This document shows, in pieces, positions 9,088 to 18,682 of a stretch of 64,000 bases of DNA. Position numbers and translations under genes: made by a program. This stretch comes from an uncultured Bacteroidia bacterium (GTDB taxonomy: Bacteria > Bacteroidota > Bacteroidia > Bacteroidales > UBA932). Position 1 is the stretch's first letter. Each line of letters opens with the position of its first letter. The notes under the pieces are model-generated. The model was given only the letters and a program-made list of their open reading frames with translations, did not search any database and was not told the DNA's origin. The stretch is taken from NCBI GenBank assembly GCA_902794005.1, contig CADBFO010000012.1, positions 1 to 64,000 on the forward strand, given 5' to 3'.

Positions 9088-9188
9088 AAGAGACTGGTTA
9101 AAAGATTCTTCGTGGGGTTTCACCCTCCTCAGAATGACAGCTGCTGTCATTCTGAACGAAGTGAAGAATCTTTTAATCAGCCTCTTTT
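9088..9188 (+). terminator. Long hairpin built from two inverted repeat-A copies, after frdB
   Basis: Two copies of the dispersed repeat face each other (about 9103-9140 and 9143-9174). They are flanked by complementary arms (AGACTGGTTAAAAGATTCTTC against GAAGAATCTTTTAATCAG), and a CCTCTTTTTA run follows. It would form a very long stem and probably ends the frdAB transcript. Confidence 0.65.
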
Positions 9189-9236
9189 TATATGCAAGAT
9201 TGGGGGAGGATAGGGATTTATATAATATATTTTTCA

Positions 9237-9244
9237 TAAATTTG
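9237..9244 (+). promoter_or_regulatory. Promoter -7 box (TAAATTTG) directly before the TonB receptor ATG
   Basis: The box ends 5 bases before the ATG at 9250, which would put transcription start at or near the start codon. Confidence 0.4.
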
Positions 9245-9249
9245 CTTTC

Positions 9250-12200
9250 ATGAAAAAATGGTTGGTATCCGTATTTTTGTTTTCCCTTATCTGCATTCCA
9301 TTGTGGGGACAGGATGAAAACAAGCAGTACTTGCAAGAAGTCGGGGGATTGTCCACCCTGTACAGGGGAACGTTGCCCGCACAGTATCCGTATCAGATAA
9401 ACGGAACTTATTTCTGGGAAGAAAAGCGGTTCCGGGACGGTTCCGTCTATTACAACGGCAAGTTGTATGAAGGTGTCCTGGTAAACGTGGACGCATCCCG
9501 CCAGGACCTCCAGGTGCGGGCCAATGAAAGCACGGCCCCGGTGGTGCTCATCAAAGACTGGGTGTGCTACTTTACGATAGGAAAGTCCTTCTTCGTAAAT
9601 CTGAATTACATGGGATATACGGAGGCTCCGGACGGCTATTTCGAACTGGTAAAAGACGGTGAAAAACCTGTTTTCGTGCAGGTTACGAAGGTTTTTACCA
9701 GCCGGCCCGGCAATCATAACGGCCCGGAGATTGGCTATGTGGATCCCAATTACAACGATGATCTGGTGAACTACTTCGCCAAGCGGGAGAGTTATTATAC
9801 CATCGAGGGCGGCAAGGTGGTAAAGATGAAAAGGAGGGCCTACAATAAGGCGATGAAAACCCCTTCCTCCGGAGAAAGTTTCTTCAAGGCCCCTCAGTGG
9901 AAAGGAACGGACGCTCCCGCTCCCCTTGTAGTGGATGAGGTGAAATTGGCCGGCCTGGGCCTTCCGGACGGGTATTTTGCAGAAAATGTACAGAATGAGG
10001 GAACGGGCGGTCCCGCAGCGCAGGTGAATGTAAGTTACCGCAACAAGATTTATGTGGTAGGTACGGGCAGCGGAAACGGGCCGGTGAAAGTGAGCGGCAA
10101 GGTGACGGACCTGGAAACCGGAGAACCTCTGCCCGGTGCGGTTATCTTTGATGACAATACGTCCACATACGCACGTTCCAATGCCAAAGGCATGTATTCC
10201 ATTACTTTGCCTTCCGGAGAAAATGTAATGCACTTTAATTTTGAGGGCAAGGAGGAAATCGATATCCGGGTGAATCTGAAGGGAGACGGTTCCCTGAACG
10301 TGGAACTTCCTGAAAAAGTGGAACTGCTGAAGGCCTCGGTGGTATCGGCCCAGAGCATGGCCAATCACCGCACCACCACCATGGGTGTGGAAACGGTGAA
10401 CATCCGTACCATGAGCAAGATTCCGTCGGCCTTCGGTGAAGGGGATATCCTGAAGGCGGTGCTTACGCTGCCGGGCGTGAAGACGGTGGGTGAGGCTTCG
10501 GGCGGCTTCAATGTGCGTGGCGGTGCCCAGGATCAGAACCTGATTCTGTTCAACGGCAATACCATTTACAATCCTACGCACCTGTTCGGCATTTTCTCGG
10601 CCTTCAATCCCGATATCGTGGAGGATGTGCAACTTTACAAGAGTTCCATTCCGGCGCAGTACGGCGGCCGCATTTCTTCCGTGCTCACGGTCAAGAGCAA
10701 GGAGGGCAATGACGAAAGGATACAGGGTTCCCTGGGAGTGGGCCTTCTGACCAGCCGACTGCATGTGGAGGGTCCCTTGAGCCGCAACAAGAAGACCACC
10801 TTCATCGCCGGCGGCCGCATCACGTATTCGGACTGGATTCTGAAAATGATTCCCAGCAACAGCCGCTACAATGGCGGCAGCGCGGGTTTTGCCGATGCAA
10901 ACGCCGGAATCACCCATCATTTCGATTCCGAGAACACCCTGACGGTGAACGGCTATTTTGCCACGGACCGCTTTGCCTTCGGCGGGGATACCACCTTCCG
11001 TTATACCAATATCAACGGGTCGGCGCAGTTCCGCCACCGGGAAGCCGGCGGGAAGGGATATACCATCAGTGCCGGTTATGACCATTATACCAACCGTACG
11101 GGTATCCACGAATGGGGATACGGGGCCTTCGACCTGGACACCTATATCCGGCAGGCTTTCCTGAGGAGCAATTTCACCCGTCCGCTGGGCGAAAAACACA
11201 TACTCGGCTATGGCCTGGACGTGGTGGGCTATGGCCTGGACCCGGGCATCATGAAGCCTTTCGGGGAAGATTCCTATGTGGTGGAACGCAGGCTCAAGCG
11301 GGAATATGCCGTGGAACCGGCCATTTATGTTTCCGACACCTGGCAGGTGATGGACAAACTTTCCGTAGAAGGAGGCTTGCGGCTTTCCACTTTCCTCTTT
11401 GCGAATCCTTCCAAGTTCTATGTGGGTCCGGAAGTGCGGTTGAGCGCACGTTATACCCCGCTTGACAATCTGTCCTTTAAGGCCGGCTTCAACACCATGA
11501 CGCAGTATATCCACCTGATTTCCAATACTTCTTCGGTTTCCCCCATGGACACTTGGAAACTCAGTGACAGCAAGATCGCTCCCACTACGGGCTGGCAGGC
11601 GGCGGCGGGTGTCTATTGGACGCATCTGGACACGGGAATAGACTTTTCGGTGGAAGGTTATTTCAAGCAGATGAAGAACGTCCTGGATTATAAGCCGGGC
11701 GCCACGCTGTCCATGAATCCGAATCTGGCCGATGACCTTCTGCCCGTGTACGGCCGCGCCTACGGCGTGGAAGCCATGATCAAGAAGACCACCGGCAAAC
11801 TCACCGGCTGGATGAGTTATTCCTATTCCCGTTCCCGTTTCAGGGAAATGGAGTACCGGGGAGCGGAAACCCTGTCCAACGGAAGGTGGTACAATGCTCC
11901 TTACGACAAACCGCACGAGTTCAAACTGGTGGCCAACTGGGCCATCACGCACCGGTACAGCCTGTCGGCCAACCTGGATTATTCTACGGGCCGTCCGGTG
12001 ACGGTTCCCGTGGGAAAGTATTATCTGGGAGGTACTTACCGTTTTGCTTATTCTGAAAGAAACGCCCATCGCATTCCGGATTATTTCCGGCTGGATCTGG
12101 CTTTCAACATAGACCCCGGCCATTACAAGAAGTCTTGGGTGCACACGACTTTCACCATCGGCGTGTATAACGTGACGGGCCGGAAGAATCCTTATTCGGT

Positions 12201-12297
12201 ATTCTTCAAAACCAATCCTTCCGGTTTTGTACAAGGCTACATGCTTTCCGTGTTTGCCTCGCAGATTCCCTATATCAACATTAATTTCATGTTCTAA
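9250..12297 (+). CDS. TonB-dependent outer membrane receptor with extra N-terminal domain
   Basis: A 1015-residue outer membrane transporter. Signal peptide 1-20. Residues about 21-270 form an unusual N-terminal domain (GTYFWEEKRFRDGSVYYNGK onward) not found in ordinary SusC proteins. A carboxypeptidase-D-like regulatory domain (VKVSGKVTDLETGEPLPGA) is near 280-360. The plug follows (GEGDILKAVLTLPGVKTVGE, then GGFNVRGGAQDQNLILFNG, near 395-440), then a beta-barrel ending in YININFMF. It imports an unknown ligand using TonB energy. DUF4249 starts 5 bases downstream and an MG2-type protein after that, a three-gene unit common in Bacteroidetes and distinct from SusCD. Substrate unknown. Confidence 0.88.
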   Translation: MKKWLVSVFLFSLICIPLWGQDENKQYLQEVGGLSTLYRGTLPAQYPYQINGTYFWEEKRFRDGSVYYNGKLYEGVLVNVDASRQDLQVRANESTAPVVLIKDWVCYFTIGKSFFVNLNYMGYTEAPDGYFELVKDGEKPVFVQVTKVFTSRPGNHNGPEIGYVDPNYNDDLVNYFAKRESYYTIEGGKVVKMKRRAYNKAMKTPSSGESFFKAPQWKGTDAPAPLVVDEVKLAGLGLPDGYFAENVQNEGTGGPAAQVNVSYRNKIYVVGTGSGNGPVKVSGKVTDLETGEPLPGAVIFDDNTSTYARSNAKGMYSITLPSGENVMHFNFEGKEEIDIRVNLKGDGSLNVELPEKVELLKASVVSAQSMANHRTTTMGVETVNIRTMSKIPSAFGEGDILKAVLTLPGVKTVGEASGGFNVRGGAQDQNLILFNGNTIYNPTHLFGIFSAFNPDIVEDVQLYKSSIPAQYGGRISSVLTVKSKEGNDERIQGSLGVGLLTSRLHVEGPLSRNKKTTFIAGGRITYSDWILKMIPSNSRYNGGSAGFADANAGITHHFDSENTLTVNGYFATDRFAFGGDTTFRYTNINGSAQFRHREAGGKGYTISAGYDHYTNRTGIHEWGYGAFDLDTYIRQAFLRSNFTRPLGEKHILGYGLDVVGYGLDPGIMKPFGEDSYVVERRLKREYAVEPAIYVSDTWQVMDKLSVEGGLRLSTFLFANPSKFYVGPEVRLSARYTPLDNLSFKAGFNTMTQYIHLISNTSSVSPMDTWKLSDSKIAPTTGWQAAAGVYWTHLDTGIDFSVEGYFKQMKNVLDYKPGATLSMNPNLADDLLPVYGRAYGVEAMIKKTTGKLTGWMSYSYSRSRFREMEYRGAETLSNGRWYNAPYDKPHEFKLVANWAITHRYSLSANLDYSTGRPVTVPVGKYYLGGTYRFAYSERNAHRIPDYFRLDLAFNIDPGHYKKSWVHTTFTIGVYNVTGRKNPYSVFFKTNPSGFVQGYMLSVFASQIPYININFMF

Positions 12298-12301
12298 GCG
12301 T

Positions 12302-13411
12302 ATGAAGAAGTTTGTCTGTCTGTTTATGGTACTCGCGCTTAGTTCCTGCGTGTATCCCTATTCTGCGGAAATCGATGAAAGCGGTTATAAAAAAGCGCTG
12401 GTGATTGATGCCAATATCCTTCTGGGCAACACTTCCACCATCAGGATTTCTTATTTGTGGCCTCTGGACATCGGCCAGTATGTGTCGTATGATGTACCGC
12501 AAGGGCAGGTTTATCTGGAAGACGATACGGGTACAATCCATCAGGCTTCCGGTTATTATGGTTCTTTCAGGATTCCCACTTTCCCTGTGAAGGACGGCGC
12601 CCGGTACAGGCTTACGGTCATCGTGGATGAAAAAACCTATCGTTCGGACTGGATAGAGCCCACGGCTCCCCCGGAAATTACGGATGTGAACTTTACCGCC
12701 GACCAGTCGCAGGTTTATGTTCGGGTTTCCATGGAGGATCGCGGACAGGGCAGCGGCTATGCATCGGCCAGTTTCGAGGAAATCTGGAGATTCCATACGG
12801 ATTTTACCCGGATGTATGGCTATAATGAGGGAAGCAATACGGTGTATATGCTCATGGCACCCGATGAATCCCATATCTGGTGCTGGAGGAAAACTGCGCC
12901 AAATTACAGTTACAACATTAATTATTCTGCCGTGGACGGTATTGTGAAGGATTATACGATCTTCAGTTTTCCCCGTTCTTCGGACCGGAATCACCAGGAG
13001 TACAATATCCGGGTAAAGATATGGAACCTGACGCCGGAACAGTACCGGTACCGCAAGATGCTGGAGGACAACGATTCCATCGGCGGGGACCTCTTTTCTC
13101 CGGAACCCGGGGAAGTGCGGGGAAATGTGTACTGTGAAAGTGATGAGTCGGAAAGGGTATATGGTTATGTAAATGTTTCCAGGGTGGCCACCCTGGATGC
13201 CAAACTCAACAACCAATACGACCGCTGGGTGGCGCCCAAAAGCCTGATTGAAATACCTCCCGCCGAATACAAGACGTATTATGAGAACGGCTTTTCTCCG
13301 GTGGAACAGATGGATTCCGCGGAAGGCGGAACGGTAATCGGCTGGGGTTTGGGCCGATGCTACGACTGTGTGATGGCCGGCGGATCTTTGGAAAAACCTT
13401 CGTTTGACTGA
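12302..13411 (+). CDS. DUF4249-family lipoprotein
   Basis: A 369-residue predicted lipoprotein (lipobox ALSSC, cysteine near residue 14) with the DUF4249 layout: an Ig-like first half (GARYRLTVIVDEKTYRSDWI) and the family-type ending GRCYDCVMAGG...KPSFD. DUF4249 genes typically sit next to TonB receptors and their products are thought to be surface partners of the receptor, but no activity is established. I start at 12302 (MKKFVCLFMV) because this gives a proper signal peptide; the frame stays open back to 12227 inside the receptor gene. The stop overlaps the next start (TGATG), so translation is coupled. Confidence 0.8.
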   Translation: MKKFVCLFMVLALSSCVYPYSAEIDESGYKKALVIDANILLGNTSTIRISYLWPLDIGQYVSYDVPQGQVYLEDDTGTIHQASGYYGSFRIPTFPVKDGARYRLTVIVDEKTYRSDWIEPTAPPEITDVNFTADQSQVYVRVSMEDRGQGSGYASASFEEIWRFHTDFTRMYGYNEGSNTVYMLMAPDESHIWCWRKTAPNYSYNINYSAVDGIVKDYTIFSFPRSSDRNHQEYNIRVKIWNLTPEQYRYRKMLEDNDSIGGDLFSPEPGEVRGNVYCESDESERVYGYVNVSRVATLDAKLNNQYDRWVAPKSLIEIPPAEYKTYYENGFSPVEQMDSAEGGTVIGWGLGRCYDCVMAGGSLEKPSFD

Positions 13412-15051
13412 TGAAAAGACTGATTATCTGTATATTGGCTCTTTTGCCGATGATGGCCGGAGCCCAGGGCGTGGAAAGGGTTTACATTTCCACCGACCGC
13501 AGCGTTTACATTGCCGGTGACGAGATTTGGTGTTCCCTGTTCTGCGTGGACGGAAGCACCCGCCGGCTTTCCGGCTACAGCGCCGTCTCGTACGTGGAAC
13601 TGGTATCGGCCGAAGGGACGGTTGCCACGGCCAAGATTTCCCTCATGGAGGGCCGCGGCGCCGGCAAGTTCCGCATCCCGGCCGGAACGCCAACGGGAAA
13701 TTACAGGCTGCTGGCCTATACCGCCCGTTATCCGGATGCCTTTGCCCCTGGTGCCAAGACGGTCTCGGTGTTCAACACCACCTCTACCGCCAGGGTTCCG
13801 GACGGTGTGAAGATTGTAACCGACTACAAGGCCGACCACGCCGCTACTGCCCTGTCGGAGGGAATATTGACCCTGTCCACCCGGGAAATCCCGCGTACGG
13901 GAAAAAGTTTTTCCCTGGCTCTTAAAAACAATGCCGATGCGGCTACGATTTCCTTCTCCGTCTATGCACTGGACGGGCTGCGGGAGCCGGCGAAAAACAG
14001 CATGGGGGCCTTTCTGAAGGAGATTCCCTTTGCCGGAGGGACAAACCGTTCTTCCAGGACGGGCGAGTATGAAGGCGAGGTGGTATATGCCGCCGTGGAG
14101 GGATTGGACGCCCGGCAGCTGGAGGCCATTTCCGGCATGGCGGTGACTACGCTCTCATCGGCCGGATCCCCTTCCGACGTGTATGTGGGCAAGGTGGGAG
14201 ACAACGGACGGCTCCAGTTCTTTACCAACAATATCTATGGAGACCGGGAGCTGGTGTGCGAAGTGAGCGGAAACGTAGGATATATCTCGCTGGTGGATCC
14301 CTTCCGCTATCCTTCCGTGGAGGAATTGGAACCCCTGGAACTCTCCCAGGTCCAGTTCCCGGATTTGGTTCACCGGAAAGCGGCTCTGGGGTCCAGCCTT
14401 CAGGTGGATACGCTGGTGCAGTTCATGACCCGTCGGCAGGACATCCTGCTGCAGAACGTAAACAAGAAAGTCTATCATCTGGATGATTTTACGCGCTTTC
14501 CTTCTTTCCAGGAGGTGATTGTGGAAATTACCCGGGAACTGAGCATCCGCAACAGGCGCGGGAAGCATCGGCTCCAGATGGTTGTTCCCGATGCCGTGGG
14601 AACCCGCCGGCTTGTGAAGGACAATCTGCTGGTAATGATGGACGGCGTGGTGATATCGGACCTTTCCCTGCTGGAGAACATGGACGCCATGCTGCTGGAA
14701 GACGTGGAACTGTACAATGAGGATATTGCCATGGGCGGCCTTACCTATAACGGCTGCGTGAATTTTACCACCAAGAAAAACTACGTGAAGGCCATGCAGT
14801 TCCCCTCCAATGTGCGGGTGGTGGATTTCAAGGGCGTGTGCTATCCGGTGGCTTACCTGGGTGCGCCCGTGAGCGGAACGGACTATCGGCCCCTGCTGTA
14901 CTGGAATCCGCTGATGAAGGTGGCGGCAGGTGAAAGCCTGGTGATTCCCTTGACGGCTCCTTCCACGGCGGGCACTTTCCGGATGATTGCAGAAGGGCTC
15001 ACCGCGGACGGAAAACCCATCCATGAGGTTTTTGATTTTGAAATCAGGTAA
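13411..15051 (+). CDS. Secreted MG2 / alpha-2-macroglobulin-like protein of TonB locus
   Basis: A 546-residue exported protein (signal peptide about 1-18). The start RVYISTDRSVYIAGDEIWCS is the hallmark of MG2-type Ig-like domains from bacterial alpha-2-macroglobulins, followed by GKFRIPAGTPTGNYRLLAYT. There is no thioester motif and the protein is far shorter than true macroglobulins. Such proteins often accompany TonB receptor plus DUF4249 pairs in Bacteroidetes. The role is unknown; a surface-exposed ligand-handling or protective part is inference. The gene is coupled to the DUF4249 gene by a one-base overlap and is followed at once by a hairpin repeat. Confidence 0.7.
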   Translation: MKRLIICILALLPMMAGAQGVERVYISTDRSVYIAGDEIWCSLFCVDGSTRRLSGYSAVSYVELVSAEGTVATAKISLMEGRGAGKFRIPAGTPTGNYRLLAYTARYPDAFAPGAKTVSVFNTTSTARVPDGVKIVTDYKADHAATALSEGILTLSTREIPRTGKSFSLALKNNADAATISFSVYALDGLREPAKNSMGAFLKEIPFAGGTNRSSRTGEYEGEVVYAAVEGLDARQLEAISGMAVTTLSSAGSPSDVYVGKVGDNGRLQFFTNNIYGDRELVCEVSGNVGYISLVDPFRYPSVEELEPLELSQVQFPDLVHRKAALGSSLQVDTLVQFMTRRQDILLQNVNKKVYHLDDFTRFPSFQEVIVEITRELSIRNRRGKHRLQMVVPDAVGTRRLVKDNLLVMMDGVVISDLSLLENMDAMLLEDVELYNEDIAMGGLTYNGCVNFTTKKNYVKAMQFPSNVRVVDFKGVCYPVAYLGAPVSGTDYRPLLYWNPLMKVAAGESLVIPLTAPSTAGTFRMIAEGLTADGKPIHEVFDFEIR

Positions 15052-15109
15052 GAAGCTGTTTTGAAAAATCCATATAACAAACTTCGGCAACCATTTCAAA
15101 ACAGCTTCT
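15051..15109 (+). repeat. Repeat C hairpin (AAAACAGCTTC family), likely terminator
   Basis: Arms AGAAGCTGTTTTGAAA (15051-15066) and TTTCAAAACAGCTTCT (15094-15109) are fully complementary and begin in the stop codon of the upstream gene. Bases 15076-15108 are identical over 33 bases to 58439-58471, so this is a dispersed element rather than a private terminator. Confidence 0.7.
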
Positions 15110-15412
15110 AAATGATCCGGCGTTATCTGTCGGAATTTTTAAAAAAAATAAAATTATAATTTGTGAGGAAAGAACTTTCTTTTCTCACATTTTTTAACGA
15201 ACCTGTGGAATAACTATGATAAAAATTTTTAAAAAAGGACGAAAATACTTCATTTTAAGTCATTTTGGAGCATTTTGACAAACTTGCAATTATCAAATTG
15301 TTTTACAATATTTGCAACGAATACCCGTTTTTTTATGGGTATGAACAGTAGTGTGTTCGATGCGAAAATCAAGTTTTTGTATCAATATTTATGTTTAATT
15401 AATCTATCGCTT
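15110..15412 (+). promoter_or_regulatory. AT-rich leader and promoter of the SusCD locus
   Basis: No gene is seen in these 303 bases. The likely promoter is CTTG (15283-15286), 20 bases, AATATTTG (15307-15314), close to the Bacteroidetes consensus. The predicted leader is about 90 bases and opens with a hairpin (ATACCC 15321-15326 against GGGTAT 15337-15342). An AT-rich tract with GTGAGGAAAG and CTTTCTTTTCTCAC (15162-15189) forms a second possible stem upstream. Confidence 0.45.
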
Positions 15413-18400
15413 ATGAAAAAAATGAAACTTTTTTTCACAGCTGCGGTAATGCTGGCCTTCTCCGTGGCCGCCCTTGCACAGAACATCACTGTGAAGGGTA
15501 AGGTGAAGGACGCAGCCGGTGAGCCCATCGTCGGTGCCAACGTGATCCTGGTGGGTTCCAATACCGTTTATGCCCTGACCGACATCTCAGGTGCTTTCAC
15601 GCTCTCTGTTCCCAGGAACGGAAGTCTGGATGTAAGCTGCCTGGGTTACAGCAGCAGGGTTGTTCCCGTCGATGGACAGACTACGCTGGATATAATCCTG
15701 CAGGATGACACCACTGTCCTGGACGAAACCATCGTGGTGGCGTATGGTACGGCCACCAAGAGTTCCTTTACGGGATCGGCCGCCGTGGTGGATGCCGAAT
15801 CCATCGAAAAGAAGATTGCCACCAGCGTCACGAGCGCCCTGGCCGGTACCACTCCCGGCGTGCAGGTGACTTCCGCCAGCGGTGACCCGACCGGCGGAAC
15901 CCCCACCATCCGCATCCGCGGTATCGGTTCCATCAGCGCTTCCAACACCCCGCTGTACATTGTGGACGGTGTTCCTTACGACGGTGCCATCTCCGACATC
16001 AACCCGCAGGACGTCGAGTCCATGTCCGTGCTGAAGGACGCTGCCGCCAGCGCCATTTACGGCCACCGCGGCGCCAACGGCGTGGTGATCATCACCACCA
16101 AGAAAGGCAAGACCGGAGACGCCCAGGTGAAGTTTGACGGCCGCTGGGGTGTGAACTCCCGCCTGATTCCGCAGTACGATGTGATTACCGATCCCGGTCA
16201 GTACTACGAAACCTTCTATCAGCGGCTCTACAACCAGTACTACTATTCCGGCCACTCCGTAGCGGAGAGTTACGCCTATGCCAACAAGTACCTCCTGGAC
16301 GAGGCCAACGGCGGTCTGGGTTATCAGGTATTTACTGTTCCGGAGGGCCAGAACCTGGTGGGAACCAATTTCAAGCTGAATCCCAACGCCAAGCTGGGTT
16401 ACTATGACGGCACCTATTATTATACGCCGGACGACTGGTACAAGGAAGCTTTCCACAATGCCTTCCGTCAGGAATATAATGTGTCTGCCTCGGGCGGCTC
16501 CAACCGCTTCAACTACTACGCCAGCGTGGGTTTCCTGCAGAACGACGGTATCGTAAACAACTCCGACTACAAGCGTTACACCGGCCGTGTGAATGCCGAG
16601 TACCAGGCCAAGAGCTGGATGCGTTTCAATACCTCCCTCAACTTCTCCCACTCGGATTCCCAGAATATCAGTTTTAATGAAGATAAATATGGTTCTTCCG
16701 GAAACCTGTTCTACATCACCAACAATATCGGCCCCATCTATCCGCTGTATGTGCGCAAGCTGGACGAAAACGGAAATCCGTACATTGTGACCGAAAGCGG
16801 CCGCATCCTCTACGACTCCAACAATACCAACCAGCAGCGTCCTTCCATCGTGGGCAATGCCGTCCGTGACAACGAATACAACGACAACAGGTCCTACGCC
16901 GACGTTCTTACCGGCAAGTTCGGCGTGGTGCTCACGCCCGTCAAGGGGCTCACCCTGAATGCCAACGTAGGTTTCACCTCCGACAACACCCGTACCAGCG
17001 AACTGAGCAGCCAGTTTGCCAGTGCTTCCGGTACGGACGGTTCCGTGTATGTGAACCACACCCGCATGTTCACCGTGAACCAGCAGTACCTGGCCGGATA
17101 CAAGTTTGACATCGTGGATGCCCATCACTTTGATTTCCTGGCCGGTTTCGAGAAATACTCTTACATGTACCAGCGCCTGTATGGCATGAACGACCATCTG
17201 TACAACCCGTTTGTCGGGGAACTGAGCAATGCCGACGGTACCGGATCCCGCGTGAGCGCCAAATCCTATACCAACCGTTACGTCACCCAGGGTTTCCTGG
17301 GCCGCGTGCAGTACGACTACAACGGCATCTACTTCCTCTCCGGCTCCTACCGCCGCGACTCCTCCTCCCGCTTTGCGGAGGGTCACCGCTGGGGCAACTT
17401 CGGCAGCGCCGGTGCGGCTTACCTGATCAGCAAGGAGTCCTGGTTCAACGTTCCGTGGGTGGATCTGCTCAAACTGAAAGTGAGCTATGGTGTTCAGGGC
17501 AACGACAATATCGGCGGTTATTATCCGTATGCCGACCAGTACTCCCACTCCTGGAGCGAAGAAACCGGTTACTCCATCTCCCTCACGTATGTGGGTAATG
17601 AGAACCTCACCTGGGAAACCTCCCATTCCTTCAACGTGGGTGCAGATTTCGAGCTATTCAACAACTACCTCAACGGTACCATCGAATTCTTCTCCCGCAA
17701 GACCACGGACCTTCTCTATAACAAGAACGTTCCGCTGAGCTCCGGCAACCCCACCGGTTACATTCCGGTGAACGTGGGTTCCATGCGCAATACCGGCATT
17801 GAAGTTTCCCTGGACGGTTCCATCATCCGCACCAAGAACGTGAACTGGGGCTGGAACCTGAACCTGAGCCACTACAGGAACAAGATCCTGGAGCTGGATC
17901 CCAGCATGTCCGAGAACGGTATCCGCGGCAGCAACTACATCCGCAAAGTGGGCGGCTCCATCTACGAGGCCTACATGTACAAGTATGCCGGTGTGGATCC
18001 CCAGACCGGTCAGGCCCAGTACTATGGCGAATTCCTGAAGGAGGACGACAGCTTTGTGGCCCGTCCCACCCAGAAGCAGATTGACGAGGAAGCCACCTAC
18101 ACGAAGGTGACCACCAACTTCGCCCAGGCCAGCCAGTATGACATCGGCACCGTGCTGCCGGACTTGTTCGGCGGCTTCGGGACCACCCTCAATGCCTATG
18201 GCATCGACTTCAGCATCCAGTGCTCCTTCCAGCTGGGCGGCAAATACTATGACGGTACTTACCAGAGCCTCATGTGGACCCAGAACAACACGGGTAACGC
18301 CTGGCACAAGGATATCCTGAAAGCCTGGCAGAAGCCCGGCGACGTTACCGACGTTCCCCGTAACGACGGCGATGTGCAGGTTGCCCAGAGCGCCCTTGAC

Positions 18401-18664
18401 CGTTTCCTGGTGAGCGCCAGCTACCTGAGCCTGAACAATGTGACCCTCGGTTACACCTTCCCGAAGAAGTGGACCCGCAAGATTGGCATCGAGGGCCTCC
18501 GTCTCTATGTGGCCGGCGACAACCTGGCTGTTCTTACCGCCCGCAAGGGTATCGACCCCCGTTTCTCCATGGGACTTGGTTCCATGACCAGCGGCACCGG
18601 TCTTAACAGCGGCTACTATTCCGCCATGCGCAATATTACCGGTGGTATTACCCTTACCTTCTAA
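15413..18664 (+). CDS. SusC/RagA-family TonB-linked outer membrane transporter
   Basis: A 1083-residue transporter that with its SusD lipoprotein forms a lidded import complex in the outer membrane. Signal peptide 1-23 (ends VAALAQ), carboxypeptidase-like domain (VKGKVKDAAGEPIVGANV), the family motif DETIVVAYGTATKSSFTGSA, plug (IRIRGIGSISASNTPLYIVD, DAAASAIYGHRGANGVVIIT), then a barrel ending with aromatic-rich strands. The ATG at 15413 gives the signal peptide; an in-frame ATG at 15275 is in the leader. SusD follows after 18 bases, then a large lipoprotein and a subtilisin-like protease. No sugar-cleaving enzyme lies nearby, so a peptide or glycoprotein substrate is more likely than a plain polysaccharide. 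Confidence 0.95.
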   Translation: MKKMKLFFTAAVMLAFSVAALAQNITVKGKVKDAAGEPIVGANVILVGSNTVYALTDISGAFTLSVPRNGSLDVSCLGYSSRVVPVDGQTTLDIILQDDTTVLDETIVVAYGTATKSSFTGSAAVVDAESIEKKIATSVTSALAGTTPGVQVTSASGDPTGGTPTIRIRGIGSISASNTPLYIVDGVPYDGAISDINPQDVESMSVLKDAAASAIYGHRGANGVVIITTKKGKTGDAQVKFDGRWGVNSRLIPQYDVITDPGQYYETFYQRLYNQYYYSGHSVAESYAYANKYLLDEANGGLGYQVFTVPEGQNLVGTNFKLNPNAKLGYYDGTYYYTPDDWYKEAFHNAFRQEYNVSASGGSNRFNYYASVGFLQNDGIVNNSDYKRYTGRVNAEYQAKSWMRFNTSLNFSHSDSQNISFNEDKYGSSGNLFYITNNIGPIYPLYVRKLDENGNPYIVTESGRILYDSNNTNQQRPSIVGNAVRDNEYNDNRSYADVLTGKFGVVLTPVKGLTLNANVGFTSDNTRTSELSSQFASASGTDGSVYVNHTRMFTVNQQYLAGYKFDIVDAHHFDFLAGFEKYSYMYQRLYGMNDHLYNPFVGELSNADGTGSRVSAKSYTNRYVTQGFLGRVQYDYNGIYFLSGSYRRDSSSRFAEGHRWGNFGSAGAAYLISKESWFNVPWVDLLKLKVSYGVQGNDNIGGYYPYADQYSHSWSEETGYSISLTYVGNENLTWETSHSFNVGADFELFNNYLNGTIEFFSRKTTDLLYNKNVPLSSGNPTGYIPVNVGSMRNTGIEVSLDGSIIRTKNVNWGWNLNLSHYRNKILELDPSMSENGIRGSNYIRKVGGSIYEAYMYKYAGVDPQTGQAQYYGEFLKEDDSFVARPTQKQIDEEATYTKVTTNFAQASQYDIGTVLPDLFGGFGTTLNAYGIDFSIQCSFQLGGKYYDGTYQSLMWTQNNTGNAWHKDILKAWQKPGDVTDVPRNDGDVQVAQSALDRFLVSASYLSLNNVTLGYTFPKKWTRKIGIEGLRLYVAGDNLAVLTARKGIDPRFSMGLGSMTSGTGLNSGYYSAMRNITGGITLTF

Positions 18665-18682
18665 TCTTAACAGTTTACGAAT

